Part shown: positions 33,956 to 42,603 of the stretch, piece after piece
Layout: each line of letters opens with the position of its first letter
How positions within the stretch are numbered: the stretch's first letter is position 1
Source: Cystobacter fuscus DSM 2262
GTDB taxonomy: Bacteria > Myxococcota > Myxococcia > Myxococcales > Myxococcaceae
Direction of reading: 5' to 3'
Assembly: GCF_000335475.2 (NCBI RefSeq)
Contig: NZ_ANAH02000021.1
Coordinates: 124,001-188,000 of the forward strand
Length of the DNA: 64,000 nt
Made by a program: the position numbers and the translations under genes
The notes under the pieces: model-generated
Databases searched by the model: none
The model's input: the letters and a program-made list of their open reading frames with translations, nothing else
Told to the model about the DNA's origin: nothing

Positions 33956-34963
33956 CTACGGCGACTCCGAGCCCGAGAGCGCGTCAGCCGTGCCCAGGTA
34001 TTCACGCGCCAGCTCCCGGATACCGAGTTGCTCCAGGTGCAGCCCCGTCGAGAGCCTCTCGATGATGCTCCATTCCCAGATGGGCTGCTCCTCCACCCCG
34101 GTGCGCTCCGCCAGCAACCGGCTTCGTTCCCGTGCGAGCGCTCGGGCTCCGCTTCCCCGGAGATCCTCGTTCCAGCCTCGCAGCACCACGCCCAGGTCAT
34201 AGGCCGGCTCGATGTGCAGCCCGTCCGGATCCACGAACTTGAACTCCGGTCCGGCCTCCTCCCTCGCCAGCAGCAGGTTCCCCTCGTGGGGATCCCCATG
34301 CGCGAGGAGCGCCCGGCTCGAGGAGAAGCTCGCGGCCCGGCGCTCGATGTACCGCAGCGCCGTCTCCACCGTCCGCCGGTCGCACGGGCCTCCCAGGCTC
34401 CGCCACGTCTCCTCGATGAACCGCGCCAGGCTCTCCGCCTTTTCGGCTCCGTTCATGAGGCGCATCCCGCCCGGCATTGGCATCCATGCGACTCGCAAGG
34501 TGTCGCACAGCGCTTCCACCTGGCGGCGCATCGGCCATCCGAGCCCACCCAGCGCGGGGCCCAGCCGCTCCAGCAGCATCGCCCGTCGTTCTTCATCGTG
34601 ACGGAGCAGCCGCGCGTAGCCTCGCCCTCCGGCGGCTTTCAGCACGCTCGCCTCCGTCCCGCCCGCTGTCGAGCCGGGCAGTCCAATCTTCAGCACGACC
34701 TCCTGCCCATCGGCCGTTCGTGCCTCGGAGAGGAAGGCCTCGCTGCCCCCGCTCAGTGGACGTCCCAGGGTGAGTTCCCACTCCCCGCACAGACTCGTGA
34801 CCACGGCTCCGAGCCCGGCCAGCCAGCTCAGCCCCGCTTCGCCCCCGGCCCGCGCGCGCTGCTCCACCCACTCCGATACCGTCGGCGCTCCCGGATCCAC
34901 CGCGGGTCCGGCGCGCTCCCGTCGCTCGTCCGGCTCCGTTGTTCGCGGTGGGGGGCTGGTCAT
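33956..34963 (-). CDS. APH(6)-like aminoglycoside/hydroxyurea phosphotransferase
   Basis: The 335-residue protein has a kinase-like fold. The phosphate/ATP lysine is in EVVLKIGLP, the catalytic Brenner motif is LLAHGDPHEGNLLL near residue 220, and the magnesium Asp lies in FVDPDGLHIEPAYDLGVVLR. The VDPDG-PAYDLG pattern is characteristic of the streptomycin 6-phosphotransferase/hydroxyurea kinase family. Its role may be resistance or housekeeping phosphorylation of a sugar. It is convergent with the methyltransferase gene and divergent from the next methyltransferase. Confidence 0.82.
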   Translation of the reverse strand: MTSPPPRTTEPDERRERAGPAVDPGAPTVSEWVEQRARAGGEAGLSWLAGLGAVVTSLCGEWELTLGRPLSGGSEAFLSEARTADGQEVVLKIGLPGSTAGGTEASVLKAAGGRGYARLLRHDEERRAMLLERLGPALGGLGWPMRRQVEALCDTLRVAWMPMPGGMRLMNGAEKAESLARFIEETWRSLGGPCDRRTVETALRYIERRAASFSSSRALLAHGDPHEGNLLLAREEAGPEFKFVDPDGLHIEPAYDLGVVLRGWNEDLRGSGARALARERSRLLAERTGVEEQPIWEWSIIERLSTGLHLEQLGIRELAREYLGTADALSGSESP

Positions 34964-35086
34964 TCGCGAACGGTATCAAGTCGTGCCCGGCCCGGCTGAG
35001 CTTCCCTCTCCTATACTGTGCGCCGACGTGGGCTGGCCGAGACGGGCCAGCGCCTGGGGCCTGGCCCCGAACAGAAGGAGCCTGCC

Positions 35087-35842
35087 ATGGGAATCACGAT
35101 GTCTCCGCAAGAGTACGCCACGGCGTTCCGCTTGCTCGCGGCCTCCGCCCGGCACCCCGAAAACATCCAGCAGGTCGTCGAGGAACGAATCCTCCCCCGG
35201 CTACCGAAGCAGCCCACGCTGCTGGATGTCGGCGCGGGATCGGGCAAGGTGGCCGAACGACTCGCACCACACTTCAGCTCGCTCACCTTGCTCGAGCCCA
35301 ATCAGAACCAGATCGCCGGATTCAAGCTCGAGAAGGCGAAAATCCTTCTCGAGCCCCTGGAGCACTACCACTCGCCCGAACGATATGAGCTCGTCGTGTG
35401 CTCGCACGTGCTCTACCACGTGCCGCTCTCCGAATGGGGAGCGTTCATCGACAGACTGCTCTCGTTCGTGCGCCCCGGAGGCTCCTGCGTGATCGTCATG
35501 GCCGCTGCCCGGGGGCCCACCTACGAGCTGTGTCGCGACTTCTCGGAGACGATGCTGTTTGGCGAGCAGTTGCTCACCACCATGCAACACAAGCGTCTGC
35601 CGCACGAGGTACTCCCGACGATGAGCGGGTTCGTGGCGAGGACCTTCGAGGAGATGTACACACTCTGCCGCTTCTTCGTGCTCGAGGGCTGCTTCACGGC
35701 GGAGCAGCTCGCCGCCCTGAGCGAGGACGAGGTGCGCGCGCTCGATGCGAGGATTCGCGTGCACGCCGAGCGCTGCCGGGGCGAAGACGGCGTGTATCGC
35801 CTGGAGCAGGAGGAGGATCTGATCCTCCTGCCCAGGACGTAG
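35087..35842 (+). CDS. Class I SAM-dependent methyltransferase
   Basis: The 251-residue protein has motif I LLDVGAGSGKVAERL near residue 45, the acidic LLEPNQNQ of motif II, and VVCSHVLYHVPLSEW for motif IV, all of the UbiE/methyltransferase-11/25 type. The C-terminal region of about 90 residues (FVARTFEEMYTLCRFF) is a substrate lid of unknown specificity. The ATG at 35087 has an AAGGAG ribosome-binding site 6 bases upstream; the in-frame ATG at 35018 lacks one. Confidence 0.83.
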   Translation: MGITMSPQEYATAFRLLAASARHPENIQQVVEERILPRLPKQPTLLDVGAGSGKVAERLAPHFSSLTLLEPNQNQIAGFKLEKAKILLEPLEHYHSPERYELVVCSHVLYHVPLSEWGAFIDRLLSFVRPGGSCVIVMAAARGPTYELCRDFSETMLFGEQLLTTMQHKRLPHEVLPTMSGFVARTFEEMYTLCRFFVLEGCFTAEQLAALSEDEVRALDARIRVHAERCRGEDGVYRLEQEEDLILLPRT

Positions 35843-35871
35843 CCCTCCGCCGGGGCCGTCGGCGCCCGCGC

Positions 35872-37323
35872 TCACTGCGCCAGCGCGTACCCCAGCAACC
35901 ACTCGGCGCCGCCCAAGCCCTCACAATCGGCTTGGTTGGACGCGAAGTGGTACTGGTCCGTCGCGTTGTAGCAGCGGTACACCGGCAGCGTGCCGGGCTG
36001 AGAGTCGCGGTACAGCCACCCGGCGGTACGCAGTCGCGTGTACCCACCGGACGTGCACGTGCCGTCATTGGTGAGCAGATGGTCCGGGTGGCCGGGCCAT
36101 TGGCTGACGCAGTCCTCCAGCTTGTTGGAGGGCAGCGTCGGGTGGGGCTTCGTCATCACATAGCCCAGGTGCTTGTCATACGCATACGTGCTGAAATTGC
36201 CGACCACCGGGGCCGTGGTCGTCCAGCGGTCCTTGGCCGAGGCGTTGTACCAGCGGGACAGGGCAATCCCCACCTGCGGTGTCACGGGCGACGGGGACAC
36301 GCTCGTCGACACATCGCGGAACACCAGGTAGCGCTTGTCGAAACCCTCCCCCGGTTGGACATAGACGTGGGTGAGCAGGAAGGTGCTGCCCAACTGATTG
36401 CTCACGTCGTCGTAGTTCATGACGCTCGGATAGGCGATGAGCTCCGTGGGGGCGGGCCGGTTCCAGTTCTCGTCATCCAGCGGGACGAGCGGCTCGCCCA
36501 CGGTGGTGAAGTTCACCTTGTCCCGCGAAAAGGACAGCTTCAGCCCGCCGAACCACTTGTCAGAAACCAGCAGCAGGAAGTCCCCATTGGCCGTCCAGCG
36601 CCCCGCCGTCACGCCGAGCGAGCCGAGCGACGTGGCATCTCCCCCGAGCCCCGGCTGGCTCCAGACCCCATTGAAGTACTTGAACCAGTTGCCGGGCCCC
36701 GGGTTGGAGACCGGAGCGCGCGCCACGATGGTCCGCCAATCCCTGGCGCGAAGGCAGTACGCGTAGAAGTAGCCGTCCTTGCCATCGACGAAGGTGCAAT
36801 CCCCCTCGCCGGTGATGCTGCCGGCGGCCGGCGCATCCATGCCGGTGATGATCTGCCCCCGCACCGACCAGGAGAGCCCCTCGTCCGTGGACCATGCGTA
36901 GGCCATGGACTTGTGCGTCTGCCCCACGCCGTAGTCGCAGGAGCGCTCGGCGTGGATGAAGCCATGCACGCCGCTGGCCACCTTCTCGGTGTCGTTCATC
37001 CACTGGCCACACTCGTTGTACGCGCCGGTGGATCCCGGGGACAGCACCCGTCTCCGCGCGCCGCCCGTGGACCAGGGGTCCGTGCCGTCCACGGCGTACG
37101 AGGACGCATTCGAGCTGAAACCCCGCCGCTGGCCGCTGGTCAGCTTGATTTCGTTGTAGGGACTGTCCAGCTCGTCGCCCGCGGGGCCCCGGGACACCAT
37201 CGGGCGTCCGATGCGGATGCTCAGACACTGCGTACAGAAGGACTGCGCCAGGGACTCGCCCGATGGCACGAGTATCCCTCCTACCAGCAGCAAGCCCCAA
37301 CCGATCTTCGACAGACGTGACAT
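35872..37323 (-). CDS. Secreted protein with predicted beta-propeller-like fold
   Basis: The 483-residue protein has an N-terminal signal peptide (ending SLAQS). Repeated beta blocks follow with AYAWSTDEGLSWSVRG, the Asp-box (S-x-D-x-G-x-x-W) of sialidase or glycosyl-hydrolase-like propellers. Others are WTANGDFLLLVSDKW and KLSFSRDKVNFTTV. Scattered Cys residues suggest disulfides and export. The C-terminal 50 residues (LYRDSQPGTLPVYRCYNATDQYHFAS) look like a short lectin-like repeat. Enzyme activity cannot be assigned. The ATG at 37323 has an excellent GGAGGAG ribosome-binding site. Confidence 0.7.
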   Translation of the reverse strand: MSRLSKIGWGLLLVGGILVPSGESLAQSFCTQCLSIRIGRPMVSRGPAGDELDSPYNEIKLTSGQRRGFSSNASSYAVDGTDPWSTGGARRRVLSPGSTGAYNECGQWMNDTEKVASGVHGFIHAERSCDYGVGQTHKSMAYAWSTDEGLSWSVRGQIITGMDAPAAGSITGEGDCTFVDGKDGYFYAYCLRARDWRTIVARAPVSNPGPGNWFKYFNGVWSQPGLGGDATSLGSLGVTAGRWTANGDFLLLVSDKWFGGLKLSFSRDKVNFTTVGEPLVPLDDENWNRPAPTELIAYPSVMNYDDVSNQLGSTFLLTHVYVQPGEGFDKRYLVFRDVSTSVSPSPVTPQVGIALSRWYNASAKDRWTTTAPVVGNFSTYAYDKHLGYVMTKPHPTLPSNKLEDCVSQWPGHPDHLLTNDGTCTSGGYTRLRTAGWLYRDSQPGTLPVYRCYNATDQYHFASNQADCEGLGGAEWLLGYALAQ

Positions 37324-37422
37324 CAAACAGACTCCTCCGTGATTTACAGAGAGGCCAACAGCACGGTGCTTCGGGGCGAAATGCTCTCCCCTCCCTGGAG
37401 CACGGCGGCGGCCCTTTCGGGC

Positions 37423-38826
37423 TCATCGTATGGCCACGGTGCCGCCGCGCCAGTCGGCGGAGCTCCAACGCTGGAAGGCGCCCAGGGCCCCCGGGCTGTC
37501 GGCGCTCTTCTCCGGCAGCAAGGTGTCCCGCTTGAGCACCTGGAAGGAGGATTTGATGCGACCCTCCACCAGGGCCTCGCGGGCCACCAGCACGCGCGAG
37601 CCATCCGGGGAGAAGCCCGCCAGCTCCACGTAGCCCAGGCTGGGCTCGGTCGCCGCGGGCGCCAGTGCATCCAGCACCCATCCCTCCCCTTCCTGGTGGA
37701 AGACCCACAGCTCGGTCCACCCCTCCAGCAGTTGCACCGCCACCGCCACCGCCGAGCCCTGGGCGGACCGCCGCACCGAGCCCGGCCATACCAGCCCGTA
37801 GGTGCAGCGCTCGAAGAGGGCGGACCCTGGAGCCTTCGCGTCCGCCAGGCGCAGGCACGTCTCCCCCGGCTGTCCCTTGGAGAGCGCGAGCACCGGCCCG
37901 GCCCCTGGCTGCTCCGAGGCAGGCACGGACGCGAAGCGCGAGGCGCCCACCCGCACCGCGGCGGCCACATGGGCGGACTTGTCCTCCTCGGCCAGCTCCG
38001 CCTTGAGGACGCTCGCCAGCGATGCCACCGCGCGCTCGCTGGCCTTCGCGCCCCGCTGCGCCTCGCCCCGGCGGGAGAGTTGGTAGGCCAGGGCCGCGAG
38101 GACCTCGGCACGGCGCAAGTGGAGCCGGTTGGCCAGGTACGCCGGCAGCCGGCCCGCGTCCACCTGCTCCAGCACCGTGCTCCGCCACTCGTCGAGCGCC
38201 TGCCGCTCCAGCGGGTTCATCGCCGGGTCGATGCACTCGGGCCGCGTCAGCGCGAGCGCCGCCCGGAGCCGCATCTCGGGGCTTCCACCGAGCGCCAGCA
38301 CCCGGCGGAACGCCTCGCCGTCATAGCAGACGCGGGTGCGGCCCTCGCGCTCGAAGCTGACGAGCTTCACCCCATAGCTGGCCACCACGTCGAGGTGCGC
38401 CGCCAGGGACGTGTCATTGTTCCTATGGGAGGTGGCCCGGCGGGCGAGCCGGTCCGCCAGCGTGCCCAGTGCGTCGAAGAGCTCCGGCCCCACCTGGGAG
38501 GCCGGTGCCGCGCGCAAGAGCGCCGCCGCGTAGCCGATGCCCAGCGCCTCCGCGCCCGGCGTGTCCCGGAGGAACTCCACCACCGCCTGGAGCCGGGGCA
38601 CGCTCGCCTCGTCGAGGTGGATGACGCGCACCTGATGCTCGCGCACATAGCCGGGGCGCTCGCGGCGGTGGTCGTAGACCTGGATGAACCCCTGCCTTTC
38701 TCCTCGGACCTCCAGCCACTCGCCCTGCCAGAGGGTGGCCTGGCGGGGAGCGGAGTCCTGCGACGCGGCGCGCAGGGGCGCCTGGTCCTGCACCACGAGG
38801 GCGATGGCGACGAGCGTGGCGAGCAT
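37423..38826 (-). CDS. Secreted protein of unknown function with SH3-like start
   Basis: The 467-residue protein has a hydrophobic signal-like N-terminus. An SH3-like segment follows (LWQGEWLEVRGERQGFIQVYDHRRERPGYVRE), then a long helical middle and a beta-rich end (WTELWVFHQEGEGWVLDAL). It starts only 4 bases after the SPFH gene stop and has a GGAGTAGGAAC leader with a strong ribosome-binding site, so the two form an operon. I recognise no enzyme motif. A role in envelope stress or protein quality control with the SPFH partner is plausible but unproven. Confidence 0.7.
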   Translation of the reverse strand: MLATLVAIALVVQDQAPLRAASQDSAPRQATLWQGEWLEVRGERQGFIQVYDHRRERPGYVREHQVRVIHLDEASVPRLQAVVEFLRDTPGAEALGIGYAAALLRAAPASQVGPELFDALGTLADRLARRATSHRNNDTSLAAHLDVVASYGVKLVSFEREGRTRVCYDGEAFRRVLALGGSPEMRLRAALALTRPECIDPAMNPLERQALDEWRSTVLEQVDAGRLPAYLANRLHLRRAEVLAALAYQLSRRGEAQRGAKASERAVASLASVLKAELAEEDKSAHVAAAVRVGASRFASVPASEQPGAGPVLALSKGQPGETCLRLADAKAPGSALFERCTYGLVWPGSVRRSAQGSAVAVAVQLLEGWTELWVFHQEGEGWVLDALAPAATEPSLGYVELAGFSPDGSRVLVAREALVEGRIKSSFQVLKRDTLLPEKSADSPGALGAFQRWSSADWRGGTVAIR

Positions 38827-38830
38827 GTTC

Positions 38831-40177
38831 CTACTCCTCGGAGCCGGTGGTGTCGGAGTCCGTGTTCTCGGAGACCGCGGATTGAGCCAGGGACGCGCCC
38901 TTCGACGAGCCGCCCGCGTACCGGGCCTCCTGGGGCTGTCCCAACAGGTTGCCGGCGATGAACCCGCCCGCCTGGGGCGGAGCGATGATGACTTGAATCT
39001 TGTCGGACAGCTTGTCCGCGAGCGTCTTCTGGATGAGCAGCGGGTTGCGGCTGATCAGCTCGGCGTCGCGAGCGAGCTGCTCGGAGGAGGCCTTGCCGGT
39101 GACATCCACGCGGTAGGCATCGGCCTCGGCGAGCTTGCGCCGGGCATCCGCCTCGCCGGCGGCCTCGATGCGGTGGGCCTCGGCCTCGGCGCTGGCCTGG
39201 GTGAGGCGGGAGACCTTGGCGGCTTCGGCCTCCAGGCGCCGCTGTTCGATCTCCTTCTCCTTGAAGGGCAGGACGTGGCGCATGGCCTCCGCCTTCGCCT
39301 TGGCGGCGATGATCTCCTCGTTGCCGGCGGCCTCGGCGGCCTTCTCGCGCCGGACCTTGTCGGCCTCGGCCTCGAGCGCGGACTGCTTCACCTGCTTGTC
39401 CTTGAGCTCGAGCGTGTAGCGCATCTTCTCCGCGTTCAGCTCCTCGGCGAGCAGCGCCTCCATGCCGGTACGGTACTGCTGGGGCAGGTCCACGTTGCCC
39501 AGCGTGACCGAGCGGACGATGACGCCATCGGCGGCCAGCAGGGGCGAGAGTTCGGCGGAGACGTCCTGCTGGATCTTCACCCGATGGGTCGAGAAGATCT
39601 CCCGGACCGTGTGCTGGGCGAAGTGGCGGCGGAGCACGCCGTCGATGACCGGCTCGACGAGGTCCCGGCCGATGTCCTCGGGAAGCCGCGCGGCCAGGGC
39701 GGGGATCCGCTCCGGGTCGAGCACGTAGCGGATGGTGACCTCGACGCCGATGGACAGGCCCTCGACGGACTGGAAGGGGGCCGGATCCGTGGCGCGGGTG
39801 CTCCGGGTGGGCTGGTAGCTCTGGTCCTTCAGGCTGTAGCGGCTCAGCCGGTGGACTCGCGGCACCAGGACGGCCCAGCCCTCGCGCAGCTCGGCGACCT
39901 TGCCGGTGAACCGGTTGACCCGGATGCCCACCTCGCCCGGCTCGATCATGCACACGGGCTGGGCGGCCACCACGCCCGCCACCATCCCCGTCACCGCCAG
40001 CCCGGCCATCACCCGGCGCCCGCGCTCGGCATAGATGAGCCACCGGACCCGGCTCACCATCCCGCGCGTCGCCTCACCGGCCAGGGAGCTCATCTTCCGG
40101 AGGAACTCGCCCCGCTTCTCCTCGCCGTGCTTGCGCTGCTCCTGCTGCTGCGTCTCGTTCTGATGCTGCTCGTTCAT
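38831..40177 (-). CDS. SPFH/Band 7 (prohibitin/HflK-like) membrane protein
   Basis: The 448-residue protein has a cytoplasmic Gln/Glu/Lys-rich N-terminus and one membrane segment near residues 57-72 (MAGLAVTGMVAGVVAA). The SPFH domain begins at VCMIEPGEVGIRVNRFTGKV. A long coiled-coil region with EAEADKVRREKAAEAAGNEE-like repeats follows, and the end is Gly/Ser-rich. HflK/prohibitin-like proteins scaffold membrane proteases in ring complexes. I chose the ATG at 40177 with GAGAGG upstream; the open frame to 40447 overlaps the intron and is not coding. It is first in an operon with the preceding secreted protein gene. Confidence 0.85.
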   Translation of the reverse strand: MNEQHQNETQQQEQRKHGEEKRGEFLRKMSSLAGEATRGMVSRVRWLIYAERGRRVMAGLAVTGMVAGVVAAQPVCMIEPGEVGIRVNRFTGKVAELREGWAVLVPRVHRLSRYSLKDQSYQPTRSTRATDPAPFQSVEGLSIGVEVTIRYVLDPERIPALAARLPEDIGRDLVEPVIDGVLRRHFAQHTVREIFSTHRVKIQQDVSAELSPLLAADGVIVRSVTLGNVDLPQQYRTGMEALLAEELNAEKMRYTLELKDKQVKQSALEAEADKVRREKAAEAAGNEEIIAAKAKAEAMRHVLPFKEKEIEQRRLEAEAAKVSRLTQASAEAEAHRIEAAGEADARRKLAEADAYRVDVTGKASSEQLARDAELISRNPLLIQKTLADKLSDKIQVIIAPPQAGGFIAGNLLGQPQEARYAGGSSKGASLAQSAVSENTDSDTTGSEE

Positions 40178-40380
40178 GAGTGCCCTCTCGGAAGGAGGGG
40201 CAATGCACGGCGAGTGCCGGGCAGGCGAGCAGACAAGGCTAGAGGAGCGGGCCGTGGCGCGTACCGAGAGGGGGGCACGAGGACGTGGTCGCCCGGACGC
40301 ACCGCGTGGCTGGAGGAACCCACGGACACGTGCACAGGTGTGTCCTGAAACCCACGGGGAGACCCGCTCCCACGCGCCCT

Positions 40381-41169
40381 GTCGGGTAGACCGGGGCAGT
40401 TGCCCACCCCGGCCCCCCACAGATCCGGACGTGCAGAATTCCCGCATCCGGCTCCTCGGCTCATGGTTTCGCTGCGAGTCGGTGACACCCCTTCTCGCAC
40501 CCTGCGCTGGATGAGCTGCTCGCCAGCGTCGCTATCCGTTGGAGTTTCGTTGAGACGGTTGTAGGGCTCGGTGTCCCCGCCATCTTTCCCTCCCTCGGTT
40601 CCATGTTCCGGTGCCCCCTTCCCTCCACAGGGTCCGCCCGGGTGCGTTCCCCTGCTTCAGCGGTACTACGAGGCACTCCGACTTCCTGACGACCTTCACG
40701 CCCGGCTTCGTTTCCTTCGCCAGCGCGCTACCACCGCCACCCGTCCTTCGCTCCCGCGGGAGTCGGGCGCCCATCTCCCTCGGGCCTGGGCTTTCTTCCG
40801 GTTGCCCTCCGGCCACTTCGACGTGGAGTCGTCAGCACCTCCCAGGTTCCTGGAGGACCCTCTTGTCTGCGTGCCCCGCTCTCAGACCCCGGCGAGACCC
40901 CAGGACCTGGCCTGTTTCGGCCCTGGGCTGCGGCCTTCCGCTACTCGTACGGCGTCGGCTCTCGCGACGATTCAGATCTTTCGAGGCTCAATCACGCGGC
41001 CCACATACTCGCTGTCTACGCTTCGCAGCCCGGGTTGCCCCGGCACCACGCAAGACTCGCTTCCGGCTGGTGGCCTCCTTTGCCGGGCGGGGTTTGAACC
41101 CGCAGGGTCCCTTCGTGAAGTTTCCGCTCCTACATCGCTTCCTCCTCACCCAAGCTTTGCCTGGCGCAC
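40381..41169 (-). mobile_element. Group II intron remnant, ORF almost entirely deleted
   Basis: On the minus strand the element begins GUGCG at 41169 (GTGCGCCAGG). It keeps large parts of domain I and ends with an intact-looking domain V (40422-40454, GAGCCGGATGCGGGAATTCT...) and domain VI stem (GGGGGCCGGGGTGGG...CCCGGTCTACCCGAC), ending at 40381. Only the first part of the maturase/reverse-transcriptase reading frame remains (…AGTPSPTTVSTKLQRIATLA). It then runs straight into domain V sequence, so about 1.3 kb of the ORF is gone. The whole element is about 789 bases. Splicing competence in trans is possible; self-mobility is not. The region 40178-41350 carries no other gene. Confidence 0.8.
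40422..40454 (-). ncRNA. Group II intron domain V
   Basis: This 33-base hairpin contains the catalytic AGC triad near its 5' end (GAGCCGGATG...) and the paired 3' side (CGTCCGGATC), with the GNRA-like tip region. It is the most conserved part of group II introns, and all elements appear present. Confidence 0.8.
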
Positions 41170-41181
41170 ACGAATCGTCTG

Positions 41182-41236
41182 ACACCTTCTCCGGAGGACA
41201 CCTTCTCCAATACACCTTCTCCGACACCTTCTCTGG
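41182..41236 (+). repeat. Four direct copies of ACACCTTCTCC next to the intron 5' end
   Basis: Copies begin at 41182, 41198, 41212 and 41224 (the last reads ACACCTTCTCT), so spacing shrinks by two bases each time: 16, 14 and 12. The block lies directly beside the intron 5' boundary at 41169 and before the small secreted protein gene. Confidence 0.75.
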
Positions 41237-41350
41237 AGGGAAGGGTCTCGGGCGAGACGCCGGAAGCCTCCGAATTGATTGGGCAAGCAGGAGGCTCGTG
41301 GTAGGATTCCCCGCTCTTCCTGACTAACAGGGAGCGAAAGGTTCATTGCA

Positions 41351-41635
41351 ATGGTGAAGAAGACGGGTTCGCGGCTCGTGATTTCCACCCTCGCCGTGGC
41401 GGCACTGTGGGCAGCGTCGGCCGGGGCCGAGCCGGGTGATTTTAGTGCCTGCTACGAGGAGTACAATTACTGCGTCGAGCGGGCAAACGAGGAGCCGGAG
41501 GACTGGATTCGGGACTACAGCCTTCAGCAGTGCTATTCCTTTCTCAACCTCTGCTTTGCAACGATCCAGTGTGGCGATGGCTACTGTGACCAGAGTGTGG
41601 AGAACAATTATTACTGCCCGACGGACTGCCATTAG
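41351..41635 (+). CDS. Small secreted Cys-rich protein
   Basis: The 94-residue protein has a signal peptide (SRLVISTLAVAALWAASAGA, cleavage near residue 26). The mature part is small and acidic, with six Cys in the first 55 residues of the mature chain and a C-terminal CGDGYCDQS...CPTDC pattern, similar to disulfide-stabilised myxobacterial Cys-rich repeats. A GGGAGCGAAAGG stretch precedes the ATG at 41351. Function is unknown. It lies between the intron and a gene-fragment zone. Confidence 0.7.
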   Translation: MVKKTGSRLVISTLAVAALWAASAGAEPGDFSACYEEYNYCVERANEEPEDWIRDYSLQQCYSFLNLCFATIQCGDGYCDQSVENNYYCPTDCH

Positions 41636-41730
41636 TCCCGTGTAGGTCACTCGCGCTCGGGTCAGGGCACGGTGTAGAGGCCGACCACGCTCGGATCGAG
41701 CGTGGCGCTGACGAGGCGGAGGCCGGTAGC

Positions 41731-41789
41731 GGCCCTCCTCGGCCCCTCTGCACCAGCCCTCCCCCTCCACGTGGCCTCCCTCCTGCCTA
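41731..41789 (+). repeat. 59-base repeat, copy A (right part of a dispersed element)
   Basis: The 59 bases starting GGCCCTCCTCGGCCCCTCTG are 53/59 identical to 58164-58222 in the same orientation, about 16.4 kb away on the other side of the NRPS region. The similarity fades at both ends. It lies just before a gene fragment. Confidence 0.75.
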
Positions 41790-41790
41790 G

Positions 41791-42044
41791 ACGCTATACG
41801 CGCTCGATACGGCGACAAGCTGGAATGGCGGCTGACAGAGGGCAAACCCTTCGCGGTGATCCAGCGCATCACCTGCTACACCCTCAACGAGAAGGAACAC
41901 CTTCCGGGCGACCGGCTCGCGGAGTACCTCGTGGTCAAGGGGCTCAAGGGTTTCGAGTCCAACGACGGCACCGTGAACACCCGGACGAAGAACGCGAACG
42001 AGAAGGCCCGCGCCATCGCGGACGCAGGGCTCCAGGGCCGCTGA
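41791..42044 (+). pseudogene. C-terminal gene fragment, unrecognised
   Basis: An open frame ending at TGA 42044 reads ...GDKLEWRLTEGKPFAVIQRI...DRLAEYLVVKGLKG... and has natural-looking protein composition, but it has no convincing start. The ORF from GTG 41856 would be only 62 residues. It looks like the last about 80 residues of a longer protein cut off near the 59-base repeat at 41789. I cannot name the family. Confidence 0.5.
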
Positions 42045-42078
42045 AAGCCACGACGCTCAAGCGCCTATAGGCGCGAAC

Positions 42079-42603
42079 TCAGAGCCGACTCCTGTTGCGA
42101 CGCGGAACGAGTGCCGGGGGCGCCGCCGGGGGCGAGAGCGCCTGGAGGCCCAGATCTCCCGTGAGCATCCGGACATCGAGGCCCCTGCGCGCGTAGAAGT
42201 GAGCCACGTCCCGGATGGTCGCGTCCGCCAGCGAAATGGAGCGAGCCGCGAGGGGCGGCCATCCCCCGGTGAGCCCCTGCATGTGCTCGCGCTCCCAGAG
42301 GACGGACTGCTCGGAGAAGGCCGCATAGGGCGCCGTGCCATCCACCGCCTTGCGCAGGAGGTCGCAGAGCCGCTGTGCCAGGACAAACCGGTCGCCCGGA
42401 TTCTGCGCGATGTGATTGCCCGTCTCGATGATGCTCGCCAGGGGCAATACGAGCGTGGCGCCCTCCGTCAGATGCTCTTGGATGAGCGCATCGACCCGGG
42501 GCTTGTCCCAGCGGTCATCGTCGGGTCCACACGTATCGAGGTGTGGAATGGCGAGCCAGACACACAGAATGGAGGTGTCGATGACAAGCACCGTCTGGCT
42601 CAT
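42079..42603 (-). CDS. PIN-domain nuclease-like protein
   Basis: The 174-residue protein has a PIN-like fold. The acidic residues expected in the metal site are visible: Asp in VLVIDTSILCVWL (residue 9), Glu in SIIETGNHI, Asp in LADATI and Asp in TGDLGL near the end. PIN proteins are metal-dependent ribonucleases, often toxins such as VapC. The ATG at 42603 overlaps the stop of the upstream ATPase gene (ATGA at 42600-42603), so the two are translationally coupled and most likely act together. There is no VapB-type antitoxin. Catalytic activity is inference. Confidence 0.75.
   Translation of the reverse strand: MSQTVLVIDTSILCVWLAIPHLDTCGPDDDRWDKPRVDALIQEHLTEGATLVLPLASIIETGNHIAQNPGDRFVLAQRLCDLLRKAVDGTAPYAAFSEQSVLWEREHMQGLTGGWPPLAARSISLADATIRDVAHFYARRGLDVRMLTGDLGLQALSPPAAPPALVPRRNRSRL

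Noticed and set aside
41085-41110. tRNA T-arm-like sequence (GCGGGTTCAAACCCCGC on the minus strand)
   Set aside because: No D-arm, anticodon arm or acceptor partner at the right distance. It falls within domain I of the group II intron, where such stems occur.
40571-41327. Plus-strand ORFs of 203 and 238 residues
   Set aside because: They run antisense through the intron and have Ser/Arg/Pro-rich nonsense composition without ribosome-binding sites.
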